Below, piece by piece: positions 1 to 7,275 of a stretch of 26,721 nucleotides of DNA. The position numbers were made by a program, and so were the translations under genes. The DNA comes from a virus. The notes under the pieces were generated by a model that had not been told where the DNA came from, made no database searches, and worked only from the letters and a program-made list of their open reading frames with translations. The DNA is taken from positions 1 to 26,721 of IMG/VR virus record IMGVR_UViG_3300046817_000598; one strand, written 5' to 3'. Position 1 is the stretch's first letter. Every line of letters begins with the position of its first letter.

Positions 1-1215
1 GCTCGGCGTGATCCCCAGCAGCTTGACCAGCGGGATACCGCTGACGCTTGCCATCTGTTCCTGAGATTGCGCCTGGAGCTTGTCGAGCCCGGCGATCGGC
101 GCGGCCACGTTGGAGAACTCTTCGGTCGCCTTGTTGATCACCTGAAGGCCGCGGTTGTCGCGGAAGAGCGCGGCCGCCTGGGCGCGGCGCAGCACCTTGT
201 TCATGCCCTCAGCATCGAGCGTGGCGCCCATGTCGGTTGCGAGGATCATCACGCTGAAGCTGTGGATCAGGTCGCTGACCGATTGGCGGGTGCGCAGCCA
301 ATTCTGCACGTAGGGCATCGCCATCTGGCTGAGGCTGAGCCCACCGAACGCATAGGCCGGCTTCAGCAGATCGGGCATCGGGCGGCCGATGAACGTCAAC
401 AGGCGCGAGGCGTGGACGCGCCGCTGCATCACCGCCCAGGTCACGGGGACGTAGAAGTTCTCGGCCAGCGGGTCGCTCGAATTGTAGTCGAGCGGGTAAC
501 TCCACATGGGCTCGACCACGCGGAAGCCCTTCAGCGATCCCCTGGCGATCTTCGCGGGCTCCAGCATGAGCGGCGTCGCCAGCTCGGGCGCGTCGCTGCT
601 GGTCCCGACGTCGATGTAGAGCTGCGAGCGGCCCATGAAGCCGTCCAGCTCGGCCGCCCTATGGAAGCGCTCGCGCACGCGGAAGCGCTCGATCGCCCCG
701 TTCAGGTCATCGACCTTCTGGGTCTTGTCCTCGCCGTCGCTGATCGATGAGACCCTGATCCACTTGCGGGTCAGCTCTTCGGCGATCGTCTCGCTGATCT
801 TGCGGTACTCGGGGCGCTGCGACAGTTCGGCGAGGAACGGATAGCCCAGGAAGCCGATGCCCTGGGTCATCAGCGCGCCGCCGATCTGGAGCGCATGGGC
901 GCCCACGGCGTTGTCCCAATCCTGGGCGATGGCGATCGCTTCGTCCATCGCCAGCTTGGCGTCGTCGCCGCCGGCCGCATCGACACCGAGCGCCCCGAAG
1001 CCGGCGGGCGGCTTGTAGGCCCTGAAGATATCCTTCGGGTCCATGCGCGGGACGTGGCTGTAGGGGACCAGCTCGGCGTCTGACCCGAGCCCGCCCATGA
1101 GCGCGTCGAGCCCGGTGCGGGTCCACTCTGGGCCGCGCACCGGCTGCGTCCAGCGGGCGCTCGCGACTACGCGATAGGGCTGCTGGGCGGCGAACACGCC
1201 GGCATCGTCAGCCAT
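1..1215 (-). CDS. Phage portal protein, DUF1073 type (3' end cut by window edge)
   Basis: This would form the dodecameric portal at the capsid vertex, the DNA channel on which terminase docks. 405 codons are visible from ATG at 1215 to the window edge with no stop, so the C-terminus is missing. The family call comes from overall resemblance to DUF1073 portals: an N-terminal arm, a segment around residues 110-150 (ALMTQGIGFLGYPFLAELSQ), then WSYPLDYNSSDPLAENFYVP near residues 245-265 and SRLLTFIGRPMPDLLKP. It lies directly downstream of the terminase large subunit and a tiny membrane protein, the usual packaging order. The start overlaps the upstream stop (TGATG). Databases often label this family 'anti-CBASS Acb1 family' because some members carry a C-terminal Acb1-like domain; that part is outside this window, so I make no such claim. 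Confidence 0.85.
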   Translation of the reverse strand, partial: MADDAGVFAAQQPYRVVASARWTQPVRGPEWTRTGLDALMGGLGSDAELVPYSHVPRMDPKDIFRAYKPPAGFGALGVDAAGGDDAKLAMDEAIAIAQDWDNAVGAHALQIGGALMTQGIGFLGYPFLAELSQRPEYRKISETIAEELTRKWIRVSSISDGEDKTQKVDDLNGAIERFRVRERFHRAAELDGFMGRSQLYIDVGTSSDAPELATPLMLEPAKIARGSLKGFRVVEPMWSYPLDYNSSDPLAENFYVPVTWAVMQRRVHASRLLTFIGRPMPDLLKPAYAFGGLSLSQMAMPYVQNWLRTRQSVSDLIHSFSVMILATDMGATLDAEGMNKVLRRAQAAALFRDNRGLQVINKATEEFSNVAAPIAGLDKLQAQSQEQMASVSGIPLVKLLGITPS

Positions 1216-1385
1216 CAGCGCTTGCTCCCGCCGCCGCCTTGGTTGGGCGGCCTACCTGGGCCGCCCCTTGAGCGCATGTGCGGCCCAGACACGATGGAGA
1301 CGACCACCAGCATCGCGCCAAGCCCCAGCGCGATGAAGCCGACAACCTGCGCCGCCACGCCGAGAAGGTGAAGCGCGACCGCCAT
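1215..1385 (-). CDS. Small single-pass membrane protein between terminase and portal
   Basis: A 56-aa ORF fills the gap between the terminase large subunit and the portal exactly. Its ATG shares one base with the terminase stop (TGATG at 1383-1387), and its own TGA shares one base with the portal start. Residues about 9-33 form one hydrophobic helix (LGVAAQVVGFIALGLGAMLV). A short basic, glycine-rich tail follows (RSRGGPGRPPNQGGGGSKR). I do not recognise the family. Perfect coupling on both sides supports real translation. A role in portal or membrane interaction is only a guess. Confidence 0.6.
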   Translation of the reverse strand: MAVALHLLGVAAQVVGFIALGLGAMLVVVSIVSGPHMRSRGGPGRPPNQGGGGSKR

Positions 1386-3055
1386 CAGATTTTCGCCATC
1401 GCGTCATCGGTGATGATGATCGGCAGGGCGTCGTCTTCAGCGAACTCCATCATCGCCCCGTCCGCCAGATTCGGGGACTTCGCCCCATCCGGCTTCTTGT
1501 CTACCACCACTTTACCGGCGACGTTAATCGTGAAGGTGGGCTGCGACAGCTCGGCGACGAGCTGCAAGTGCGCCGGCCCCGCCTCGCTGCTGATGCTGAT
1601 CAGCGCATTGATATCGACCGGCCGGCGCTGGTCAGCCGGGAGTTTCAGGTCTTCGATCGCCCGGTAGGTCGCCTGGAACCGCTGGCGCAGCCTCCACCAA
1701 TCCTGCGCCTTGCGGTTCATGAAGAAGTCTTCGTTCAGCCGGCCCTTCACGTCTTCGCGCTCGGGCTGAAGCACGCCGGCCGATCCGCGGTATGCGATCA
1801 CTTCGACCTTGCGGCCGCCCTTCTCGACGCGCCGCTCATTGATCACCCGCGCGTCGCCGCGGCAGGCTGAGCCGATCCCGTCCGCGTCGTACTTGAACCC
1901 CTCCAGCCCCAGCGTGTCAGCCAGGAAGAAGGCGTGTTCGGTGGTCGCGAAGGTGTCGGACCCCTTACCGGACCAGCTCTCGATGTAGTCGATGATCACG
2001 CCACGCCGGGCGATGAAGGCGTTGCGGTCGGCCCCTTCGTCGGCGACGTCGAGCGATCCGCGCCGGCGGCCGTGGCCCAGCAGCTCAAGCTTGCGGTGGG
2101 CGTCGATCGCCGATCGGACCCAGGTCCCAGGGATCAGCACGCGCTCGACGGCGGCCGTGTAGTCGCGATCGACCTCCTGGGCCAGCACGACGGGATCGAG
2201 TTCGTCCTGCTGCTTCAGATACCAAGCATCATCCTTCCGCGGATCGTCGCGCCAATCGAAGATGAAGACGTCGATCTTGCCGCCCCAGCGCCGGGCCGCG
2301 AAGGCGTTCGCCATGCCGTTGACGCTCGACAGATCGATGCGGCAATTCGTGGTCTGGCTGAGCGACGCCTCGATGAGCTGGGGACGCGCCACATGCGCGG
2401 ATTCGTCAACGAAGAAGATGGCCGTGCGGTCGCCGCGGCCGATGTTGTCGCCCGCCTCCCCGGTCATCGTGGCCCCCGTTAGCGGGAAGGCGAGGCGCAT
2501 GTGCGCGGCGTGCTTGCGGCGGTCCCATCCCCCCCGGAACTCGCGGGGCAGGTAGTGGACGAACTGGCGGGCTTTCCAGAAGAGGCTCTTCGGGTTGTCC
2601 GCGTCATCGACGTACTCTTCCTTGCGGGAGCCGAAGCCGATCGCCATCCCAGGAATGTGCAGGCACAGCGACGCGGCGAAGGCGACGGTCAGCCAGCTCA
2701 TCCCCATGTCGCGGCTCTTCTCGACCAAGCCGGGCTTGCGGCCGCGCCAGTGCGCCATCACGAAGTCGATGAACTCGCGCTGCTTGGGGAAGAGGATGAA
2801 GGGGATCACCGCCGGCAGATCGCGCTCAAGGTTGCGCGGATCGACGGTCACGCCCCAATCGTTGATGAAGTCGGCCGGGTTCTCGCGGTAGTAGCGGCGC
2901 AGCGTCGGCAGGACGGTGGGCTCTAGGCCCTCTTCGATCTCGCGCGCCATCTCGGCGCGCAGCCATTGCAGCCGGCGCGTCCGCCGATCGAACACGTCCA
3001 CATAGTCGGGGTTCTTCCAATCGAAGGCGAAGGGAAGACCGGAGCCGTCAGCCAT
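1385..3055 (-). CDS. terL: Terminase large subunit (ATPase and nuclease)
   Basis: This is the motor that pumps DNA into the prohead through the portal and cuts concatemers. The 556-aa length is typical. A Walker A-like loop is seen at residues 112-121 (EKSRDMGMSW), the deviant form common in TerL. Walker B plus the catalytic acid is at 213-218 (IFFVDE). A coupling-type motif DLSSVNG lies near 241-247. The C-terminal RNase H-like nuclease begins with LDVADEG at 335-341, where D336 is a likely metal ligand, and further acidic residues follow (KYDADGIGS near 389). ATG at 3055 lies 6 nt after a 20-codon mini-ORF. The stop overlaps the next gene. Neighbouring TerS (3747-4511) and portal confirm the assignment. 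Confidence 0.93.
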   Translation of the reverse strand: MADGSGLPFAFDWKNPDYVDVFDRRTRRLQWLRAEMAREIEEGLEPTVLPTLRRYYRENPADFINDWGVTVDPRNLERDLPAVIPFILFPKQREFIDFVMAHWRGRKPGLVEKSRDMGMSWLTVAFAASLCLHIPGMAIGFGSRKEEYVDDADNPKSLFWKARQFVHYLPREFRGGWDRRKHAAHMRLAFPLTGATMTGEAGDNIGRGDRTAIFFVDESAHVARPQLIEASLSQTTNCRIDLSSVNGMANAFAARRWGGKIDVFIFDWRDDPRKDDAWYLKQQDELDPVVLAQEVDRDYTAAVERVLIPGTWVRSAIDAHRKLELLGHGRRRGSLDVADEGADRNAFIARRGVIIDYIESWSGKGSDTFATTEHAFFLADTLGLEGFKYDADGIGSACRGDARVINERRVEKGGRKVEVIAYRGSAGVLQPEREDVKGRLNEDFFMNRKAQDWWRLRQRFQATYRAIEDLKLPADQRRPVDINALISISSEAGPAHLQLVAELSQPTFTINVAGKVVVDKKPDGAKSPNLADGAMMEFAEDDALPIIITDDAMAKI

Positions 3056-3061
3056 GCCCGT

Positions 3062-3124
3062 TCATGGCGCGTGTCGCGGCCAAGGCCAAGCGGGGCAGAT
3101 GATCGCCAGCAGCAGCCAGATCAT
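3062..3124 (-). CDS. Possible 20-aa hydrophobic mini-protein
   Basis: A 20-codon ORF (begins MIWLLLAIICPAWPWP) starts with ATGA overlapping the deformylase stop and ends 6 nt before the terminase large subunit ATG. It bridges a 65-nt gap that would otherwise break translational coupling. Its product would be very hydrophobic. It could be a real micro-protein, a coupling leader peptide that feeds ribosomes into the terminase gene, or chance. There is no family support. Confidence 0.3.
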   Translation of the reverse strand: MIWLLLAIICPAWPWPRHAP

Positions 3125-3747
3125 GCTCGCATCGCCCCCAGCAACCGTTCGCGCTCCCACACATGGGCCGGAACGAAGTCGGGCAGCGTGCGCCCGTCAA
3201 GGTGATCGAGTTCGTGCTGGTAGGCGTGCGCCTCGCGGCCCCACAGATTGCGCTCGATCGGCGCGCCGGTCATCGACGTGAAGCGGACCTTGACGCCCTC
3301 GCTGCGATAGACGTTGAGGAACACGCCGGGGTAGCTCAGACAGCCCTCGCTGACCTTCTTGCGAGCGCCCAGGCGGACGCCGATCGACGGGTTGAAGCCG
3401 CCGGTCATCGACGTGAAGCGGACCTTGACGCCCAGGCGGACGCCGATCGACGGGTTGAAGCACACCAGCCCGGCCGCCGGGCCGAGCGCGATGCAGAAGA
3501 CCCGGCGCATGATGCCGATCTGCGGCGCGGCCAGCCCGACGCCGCCGGCCTTGCGCATGGTCAGGTTCAGCAGCTCGGCCAGCTCGCGGCGCTCGCCCAG
3601 CTCGTTAGCTGCGCCGCCGTCTATGTCGCCTCCGCCACCGAAGACCCACGGCTTGCACCGCTCGTGCAGGCGCGGGTCGCCGTCCTTCAGGATCAGGGGG
3701 CTGGTGTCGCCGAGCCCATACGTCAGCCCCGATCGATGCTCGACCAT
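3121..3747 (-). CDS. def: Peptide deformylase with internal 21-residue duplication
   Basis: Peptide deformylase removes the N-formyl group from nascent proteins, using a metal ion. All three motifs are present: motif I GVGLAAPQ (69-76), motif II EGCLS (134-138, metal ligand C136) and motif III HELDH (178-182, two His ligands and catalytic E179). The product is 208 aa. Between motifs I and II the protein reads FNPSIGVRLG (97-106), VKVRFTSMTG (107-116), then FNPSIGVRLG again (118-127). VKVRFTSMTG recurs at 152-161, where it fits the family fold. Removing 21 residues restores about 39 residues from motif I Gln to motif II Cys, close to the bacterial enzyme's 40. The gene sits between the two terminase genes with overlaps on both sides. 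Phage deformylases are known, mainly from marine phages. The extra segment may be a loop or may impair folding. Confidence 0.9.
   Translation of the reverse strand: MVEHRSGLTYGLGDTSPLILKDGDPRLHERCKPWVFGGGGDIDGGAANELGERRELAELLNLTMRKAGGVGLAAPQIGIMRRVFCIALGPAAGLVCFNPSIGVRLGVKVRFTSMTGGFNPSIGVRLGARKKVSEGCLSYPGVFLNVYRSEGVKVRFTSMTGAPIERNLWGREAHAYQHELDHLDGRTLPDFVPAHVWERERLLGAMRA
3264..3461. repeat. Interleaved direct repeats inside the deformylase gene
   Basis: Two sequences are each present twice. Repeat R1 (35 bp) is at 3264-3298 and 3399-3433. Repeat R2 (33 bp) is at 3366-3398 and 3429-3461. The second copy of R1 is wedged between the two R2 copies and shares 5 bp (CGCCC) with the second R2 copy. 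Net effect: 63 bp extra, a multiple of three. Copies are identical to the base where I aligned them by eye, which implies a recent event or an assembly artefact. Confidence 0.9.
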
Positions 3748-4511
3748 CAGCTTCCCTCGATCATGCGCAGATACACGCGACTCGCCTCCTGCGGGTCGTC
3801 AGACGTTACATTGCGCATAGCTTCGTCCGATGATCCAGGGGGCGCGCCGTTGGCGCCGTCCTTCAGCATCCCTAGCTTGCGGGCGATCAGCTCCAGCGCC
3901 TTCTCGCGGCTGTGCATCTTCACCACCACGTCGCCGTTCTTGATATCGACGCCTTCGTAGACGGCGCGGGCCGCCGGGCTCAGCTTGCGGGTGTCCTTCA
4001 CCACCAGCCGCGACTGACCATCACCGAAGCACTCCGCGCAGCTCGGGTTGATCGGCTTGCGCACGTCGTAGCCAACGCCGCCCAGCTCGGGGAAATCGGG
4101 CAGGATGAGCGGCTGACCCTCCTTCGCACGCGCGGTGATCTGCTTGACCTTGAAGTCGTAGTCGCGCCGCCGGGCCGAGCGCTGGCCGGGCGTCTCCTGG
4201 GGATCGTCGTTTGGGCTCCAGCACCAGGGGCAACAGACGCGCTGCACTTCGGCGATTTCGTTGCGGTCCACCGTGGCGATCTGCGCCCACATGCGGGTCA
4301 GGTCGCGCGCCTCCAGTTCCGTGACTTCGCGCAGCGCCAGCGCCCGGCGCACGATTTCGGCTTGCACTTCAACTTTCTTCAACAGGCGGGTGGCGATCGT
4401 CCCGGCGCTCCCCGGCGTCAGGGAGGGCTTCACAGTCAGCATCGCCCGCAGCCCGTTGAACTCGGTCAGGTAGGCGTCAACGAACGCGGACTCTCGCTGG
4501 GTCAGGGCCAT
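3747..4511 (-). CDS. terS: Terminase small subunit
   Basis: TerS recognises the packaging site on phage DNA and hands it to TerL. The product is 254 aa. Its N-terminus (LTQRESAFVDAYL, then MLTVKPSLTPGSAGTIATRLLKKVEVQAEI) matches the Terminase_2 helix-turn-helix pattern, in which 'Q..F...YL' is followed by ribosome-like 'A...L...PEV...I'. A central insertion holds four spaced cysteines (CCPWCW near 93-98 and CAEC near 158-161), suggesting a zinc site, a variant seen in some phage TerS. The C-terminal region (VVKMHSREKALELIARKLGM) is typical of the family. It overlaps the deformylase start by 1 nt. The start at 4511 lies 9 nt after the upstream stop. Confidence 0.85.
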   Translation of the reverse strand: MALTQRESAFVDAYLTEFNGLRAMLTVKPSLTPGSAGTIATRLLKKVEVQAEIVRRALALREVTELEARDLTRMWAQIATVDRNEIAEVQRVCCPWCWSPNDDPQETPGQRSARRRDYDFKVKQITARAKEGQPLILPDFPELGGVGYDVRKPINPSCAECFGDGQSRLVVKDTRKLSPAARAVYEGVDIKNGDVVVKMHSREKALELIARKLGMLKDGANGAPPGSSDEAMRNVTSDDPQEASRVYLRMIEGS

Positions 4512-4520
4512 GCGGCGAGG

Positions 4521-5363
4521 TTAGCCAGCGTCGGGCGCGGGCTCAACTCCGAGCGCCACCCGACACTCCCGCGCCATCTCAAGATTGGCGTCGGCCTTGG
4601 CGTTCCCCTCTTCGGTCCCCTTGGCGCGGTGCAGCTCGGCGTAGTGTTCGAACTGCCCGGCGCAGCGGGTCAGGGTCTCGGTCATCAGCGCGATCCCCTT
4701 GGCAAGCCTCTCGCCCCCGACCAGCCGTCCCCCACAGTGACCGCGCTTGGCGCAGGCGGCCGGCGTGTAGCACTTGCCCCCGTTCGGACACTCGCGCAGC
4801 GCCAGCGAGCCAGCGTTCAGCTCGGTGTAGTCCGCGATCGACTCCGATGCGCGACGGAAGGCTTCATCGAGCGCTGCGGCTGGGCGGGGCGCGAAGCGAT
4901 CAGGCTCGAGTCCCGCGTTGGTCATCCGCGTCGCCTGGGCTTGGCTTTCCAGCGGGATCGGGATCGGCAGGCGTGCGGTCAGCAGCGCCCACAGCGCGCG
5001 AACGTCGTCGCCGTCCACCGCCTCATCGAACTCGACAAGTAGCGTGCGAGCCCGCGTCGGTAGCCGCTCGACGCACAGCGGAAGCGGCAAGCGGTAGTGG
5101 CCGAAGACCGCGCCATTCTCGGCGACGCCGGCGGGCGCTGGGTCCATGCCGGCTGGCGGTGCGGTATCCGGGGCGGGTCCAAGCTCCTGCGTTCGACGCG
5201 CTTCGTGGCCCCCGTCCGCCTTCAGGTGCGCCGGCGTCTGCGCCTCCTTCAGGTCTTCGGCCAGCAGCCCGAGCGCATAGTCGGCTGTGGCGTGCGGGCC
5301 GATCCGGTTGCGCGTCGAGCTGATGGCGCGAAGGATCGTCGCGATGGTGGTCTGGTCGCTCAT
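4521..5363 (-). CDS. Unknown 280-aa protein with Cys cluster
   Basis: I do not recognise this gene. The frame stays open upstream, but ATG at 5363 overlaps the HNH stop (ATGA), which is the local rule, so I start there. The N-terminus (about 1-45) looks helical (IATILRAISSTRNRIGPHATADYALGLLAEDL). A low-complexity Ala/Pro/Gly stretch follows (about 50-85). The C-terminal part has a Cys/His cluster, CPNGGKC ... CAKRGHC (about residues 195-215), that could bind one zinc ion, followed by helices. It lies upstream of terS in the same transcript, so a packaging or DNA-binding role is conceivable but unproven. Confidence 0.65.
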   Translation of the reverse strand: MSDQTTIATILRAISSTRNRIGPHATADYALGLLAEDLKEAQTPAHLKADGGHEARRTQELGPAPDTAPPAGMDPAPAGVAENGAVFGHYRLPLPLCVERLPTRARTLLVEFDEAVDGDDVRALWALLTARLPIPIPLESQAQATRMTNAGLEPDRFAPRPAAALDEAFRRASESIADYTELNAGSLALRECPNGGKCYTPAACAKRGHCGGRLVGGERLAKGIALMTETLTRCAGQFEHYAELHRAKGTEEGNAKADANLEMARECRVALGVEPAPDAG

Positions 5364-5731
5364 TGGATTCTCCCTAGGTTGATGGCGTGCTGGAGGGCTG
5401 AGGCGATGAAGGCGGCGCGCTCGCGCTGGCGCTCCATCTTGCGCTGCTGGTTGACCGCCTGGGTCACGGTCTCGACGTGATCGGGGCAGACGCAGAGCGT
5501 GAAGTTGCACAGGTGGTCTTCGTGATGACCGGGGACGTGGCCCTTGCCGAACATCACCGCGGCGACGATGTGGGCGCGCCGGGTGCGGCCATCGACCCAG
5601 AAGGAGCCGTACCACGTCTTGTTGCCCTTCCCGCGCGATCGGCCGCCTAGCCAAATCCAGCAGCCGCTCGGGTGCTTCATGACGTAGGACATGAAGCGGC
5701 GCTTGTCGTCGTCGGTGAAGCGGAAGGTCAT
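5360..5731 (-). CDS. HNH endonuclease
   Basis: A 123-aa protein of the HNH nuclease fold, which cuts DNA using a beta-beta-alpha-metal site. The visible core starts at CWIWLGGRSRGKGNKTWYGSF. It continues with RRAHIVAAVMFGK, then HHEDHLCNFTLCVCPDHVE, corresponding to the H...C/N...C.NP.H pattern of HNH_3-type proteins. A charged helix follows. ATG at 5731 overlaps the methyltransferase stop (ATGA); an upstream in-frame ATG at 5776 would overlap that gene by 48 nt and is less likely. HNH proteins next to terminases often assist DNA cutting during packaging. A solitary homing-type nuclease is the alternative. Confidence 0.82.
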   Translation of the reverse strand: MTFRFTDDDKRRFMSYVMKHPSGCWIWLGGRSRGKGNKTWYGSFWVDGRTRRAHIVAAVMFGKGHVPGHHEDHLCNFTLCVCPDHVETVTQAVNQQRKMERQRERAAFIASALQHAINLGRIQ

Positions 5732-6318
5732 AGGCTCAGCCCCCCCTCTTCGATCTGGTCGCCCCAGGACTCCCATCCGGCCCGGCGCTGGCGGGCGAAC
5801 AGCTCCAGCCTGGGGCCGCCGACCATCGCCTCGATCCGGTCATACAGCTCGGGCGGCTTCTCGCTGTGGCCGCCGCGCATGGCATAGATGATCTGTTCGA
5901 CGCCGCCGCTGAGCCGCTTCGGGTGGCCGCGCGTGAACAGCCACACCTGTTCGCCCTGCTTGCGGGACCAGTGGCCGAGACCGGGGACCGGCCAGCCTCC
6001 CTTGCGGGTCTTGACCCACCAATGGACGTCGGTCTTGAACTTGAACCCCCAGGCGGCGCCCAGCTCCAGCGTTTGCGCAAGGTGCGGGCCGAACGTCCAG
6101 ACGTAGAGGGCGCAGTCTCGGGCGGCGACGCTGGCGACGTCGAGCCGCTTCAGGTCGGCGAGGCTCACGGACTCGTAGAGCCGATCGGGCCGGCGGCTCG
6201 GGATCGTCGGGCCGCTGTAGGACATGAAGCGCCACGGCGGATCGGCGAGGATCACGCCGAAGGGTCCAGCCGGGAGCGGCGCGAAGGCGTGGGGCTCGAC
6301 GGTGGCGGCCGCGCTCAT
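5728..6318 (-). CDS. MT-A70 family adenine-N6 DNA methyltransferase
   Basis: Predicted to transfer a methyl group from S-adenosylmethionine to N6 of adenine, probably in phage DNA to evade host restriction. The product is 196 aa. The catalytic DPPW motif is at residues 26-29 (GVILADPPWRF). Downstream come the family pattern ALYVWTFGPHLAQTLEL, WVKTRKGGW and EQVWLFTRGHPKRL, and the terminal helix KPPELYDRIEAMVGGPRLELFARQ, which is highly characteristic. It overlaps DUF1376 upstream (ATGA at 6315-6318) and HNH downstream. No cognate restriction enzyme is in view, so it acts as an orphan methyltransferase. Confidence 0.93.
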   Translation of the reverse strand: MSAAATVEPHAFAPLPAGPFGVILADPPWRFMSYSGPTIPSRRPDRLYESVSLADLKRLDVASVAARDCALYVWTFGPHLAQTLELGAAWGFKFKTDVHWWVKTRKGGWPVPGLGHWSRKQGEQVWLFTRGHPKRLSGGVEQIIYAMRGGHSEKPPELYDRIEAMVGGPRLELFARQRRAGWESWGDQIEEGGLSL

Positions 6319-6929
6319 TCGGGCATCCTCTTGGTCTTCATCGTGGCGGCGAGGGCGCGCAGCTCGGCCTGCATCGTCGCCTTCTCTTCTGGCGTCATCG
6401 ACGCTTCAGCCGCCTTCGCCTGGGCGTGACGCGGATCGCCCACCGGCAGCGAATCCGCGCTCGCGCCCTGAAGGTGAAAGACTTTCCCCGAAGGGGAGTC
6501 TTTCACTTCAGGTGAAGGTGATGGTGATGTGCAGGGTTTAAGCACACCTTCAAGCAATGCTTGAGTGGTGCTTGAAGCAGCCTTTTTCGCGGCCTTGGCC
6601 CGTCCGCCCTTCGCCGCACGCTCGACGTAAGCCATCTTCCTAGCGACCGCACCGCGCAGCTCGCGCTCGACCCGTTTGTGGGTCCACACACCGAGCGCGA
6701 CCACGAAGAAGACGGCCAGCGCCGGGCGCATCAAGCGCCAGCGTGCCGGCGAGACACCGACGATCCGCGCCAAGCGGCGATCGTCGTCAGGCGGCGCGCC
6801 ACGGCGCCAGTAGTGGCGGACGAGTCGCCAATAAGCGCCGTCTTCCTCGCATGTCAGGTCCGCGGTGTCGGCGTCCCAATCGCCGACGAAGACGGGCATC
6901 CATGCCTTGACGTCTTCGGCCCCGGCCAC
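6315..6929 (-). CDS. DUF1376 (YdaU-like) protein, probable replication factor
   Basis: 204 aa from a GTG start at 6929. The N-terminus carries the DUF1376 signature: a W.P.FVGDW motif (WMPVFVGDW, 10-18), then TADLTCEEDGAYWRLVRHYW (about 22-41) and a DD.. LA.IVGVSPARW segment. DUF1376 proteins usually sit in phage replication modules beside helicase-loader or DnaA-like genes, as here, where a DnaA-domain protein ends 4 nt upstream. After about residue 85 the protein is basic and Ala/Lys rich (VERAAKGGRAKAAKKAA), then low complexity (CTSPSPSPEVKDSPSGK). The DNA of that middle segment holds a strong hairpin (6468-6511) and a palindromic heptamer array (6538-6575) with visibly lower GC than its surroundings. 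Function is inferred from family and context. Confidence 0.8.
   Translation of the reverse strand: MAGAEDVKAWMPVFVGDWDADTADLTCEEDGAYWRLVRHYWRRGAPPDDDRRLARIVGVSPARWRLMRPALAVFFVVALGVWTHKRVERELRGAVARKMAYVERAAKGGRAKAAKKAASSTTQALLEGVLKPCTSPSPSPEVKDSPSGKVFHLQGASADSLPVGDPRHAQAKAAEASMTPEEKATMQAELRALAATMKTKRMPE
6468..6511 (-). other. Stable RNA hairpin with cUUCGg tetraloop inside the DUF1376 gene
   Basis: On the leftward transcript two arms pair over 19 bp in three blocks: 6507-6511 with 6468-6472, 6497-6506 with 6474-6483, and 6493-6496 with 6486-6489. The interruptions are a 1-nt bulge (6473) and a 2-nt bulge (6484-6485). The tip reads CCCC-TTC-GGGG, that is a C(UUCG)G tetraloop. No U-run follows, so it is not a simple terminator. 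Confidence 0.75.
6538..6575. repeat. Palindromic TGCTTGA heptamer array (origin- or operator-like)
   Basis: Four copies of a 7-mer lie in 38 bp: TTAAGCA at 6538-6544 (one mismatch), TCAAGCA at 6550-6556, TGCTTGA at 6558-6564 and TGCTTGA at 6569-6575. The first two are inverted relative to the last two. Copies 3 and 4 are 11 bp apart, about one helical turn; copies 2 and 3 form a perfect 15-bp palindrome around one central base. It lies in coding DNA of the DUF1376 replication-type gene. Confidence 0.55.
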
Positions 6930-6933
6930 CGGA

Positions 6934-7275
6934 TCACGCGCGAGGGCGAGGGTAGGGGAGTCCGTTCAGCTCACAGTGTCGGCGGATGCCGTGCAGGACG
7001 GTGGTGTGATCCCGGCCGCCCAGGCGGCGGCCTATCTGCGGCAGGCTCATCTTGGTGAGGCGCGCCAGATCGTAGCAGGCTTCGAACCGGGCGCGGGCGT
7101 GCGGCCTGATCCGGCTGTCGCTGATCAGGATTCCGAAGCCCAGGTTGTGCTTGTCGGCGGCCGCCTGGATTATCGCCCGCCAGCCTGGAGCGCCGCGTGG
7201 CTGTGGAGAATTATGAGCCCAACCCAAGCTGTAGTTGGCGGACTCGATCTGAACCTCTAAATGTAGATCGATCAT
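6934..7275 (-). CDS. DnaA domain IV (C-terminal DNA-binding) protein
   Basis: A 113-aa protein carrying the DnaA C-terminal helix-turn-helix. The signature SLPQIGRRLGGRDHTTVLHG lies at residues 77-96 and matches the DnaA family pattern of a regulatory helix then GGRDHTTV, which reads DnaA boxes. A preceding helix (RARFEACYDLARLTKMSL) also fits domain IV. There is no AAA+ ATPase domain, so it cannot unwind DNA alone. It may mark the phage origin, recruit the host initiator, or compete with host DnaA. The start is well supported: ATG at 7275 follows a strong Shine-Dalgarno TTTAGGAGAA about 7 nt upstream. It is the first gene after a 94-nt leader, and DUF1376 begins 4 nt after its stop. Confidence 0.85.
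   Translation of the reverse strand: MIDLHLEVQIESANYSLGWAHNSPQPRGAPGWRAIIQAAADKHNLGFGILISDSRIRPHARARFEACYDLARLTKMSLPQIGRRLGGRDHTTVLHGIRRHCELNGLPYPRPRA

Noticed and set aside
7202-7210. TGTGGAGAA, one mismatch from a DnaA box, inside the DnaA-like gene (another near match at 261-269).
   Set aside because: One-mismatch 9-mers are expected several times by chance in a window this size; no cluster is seen.
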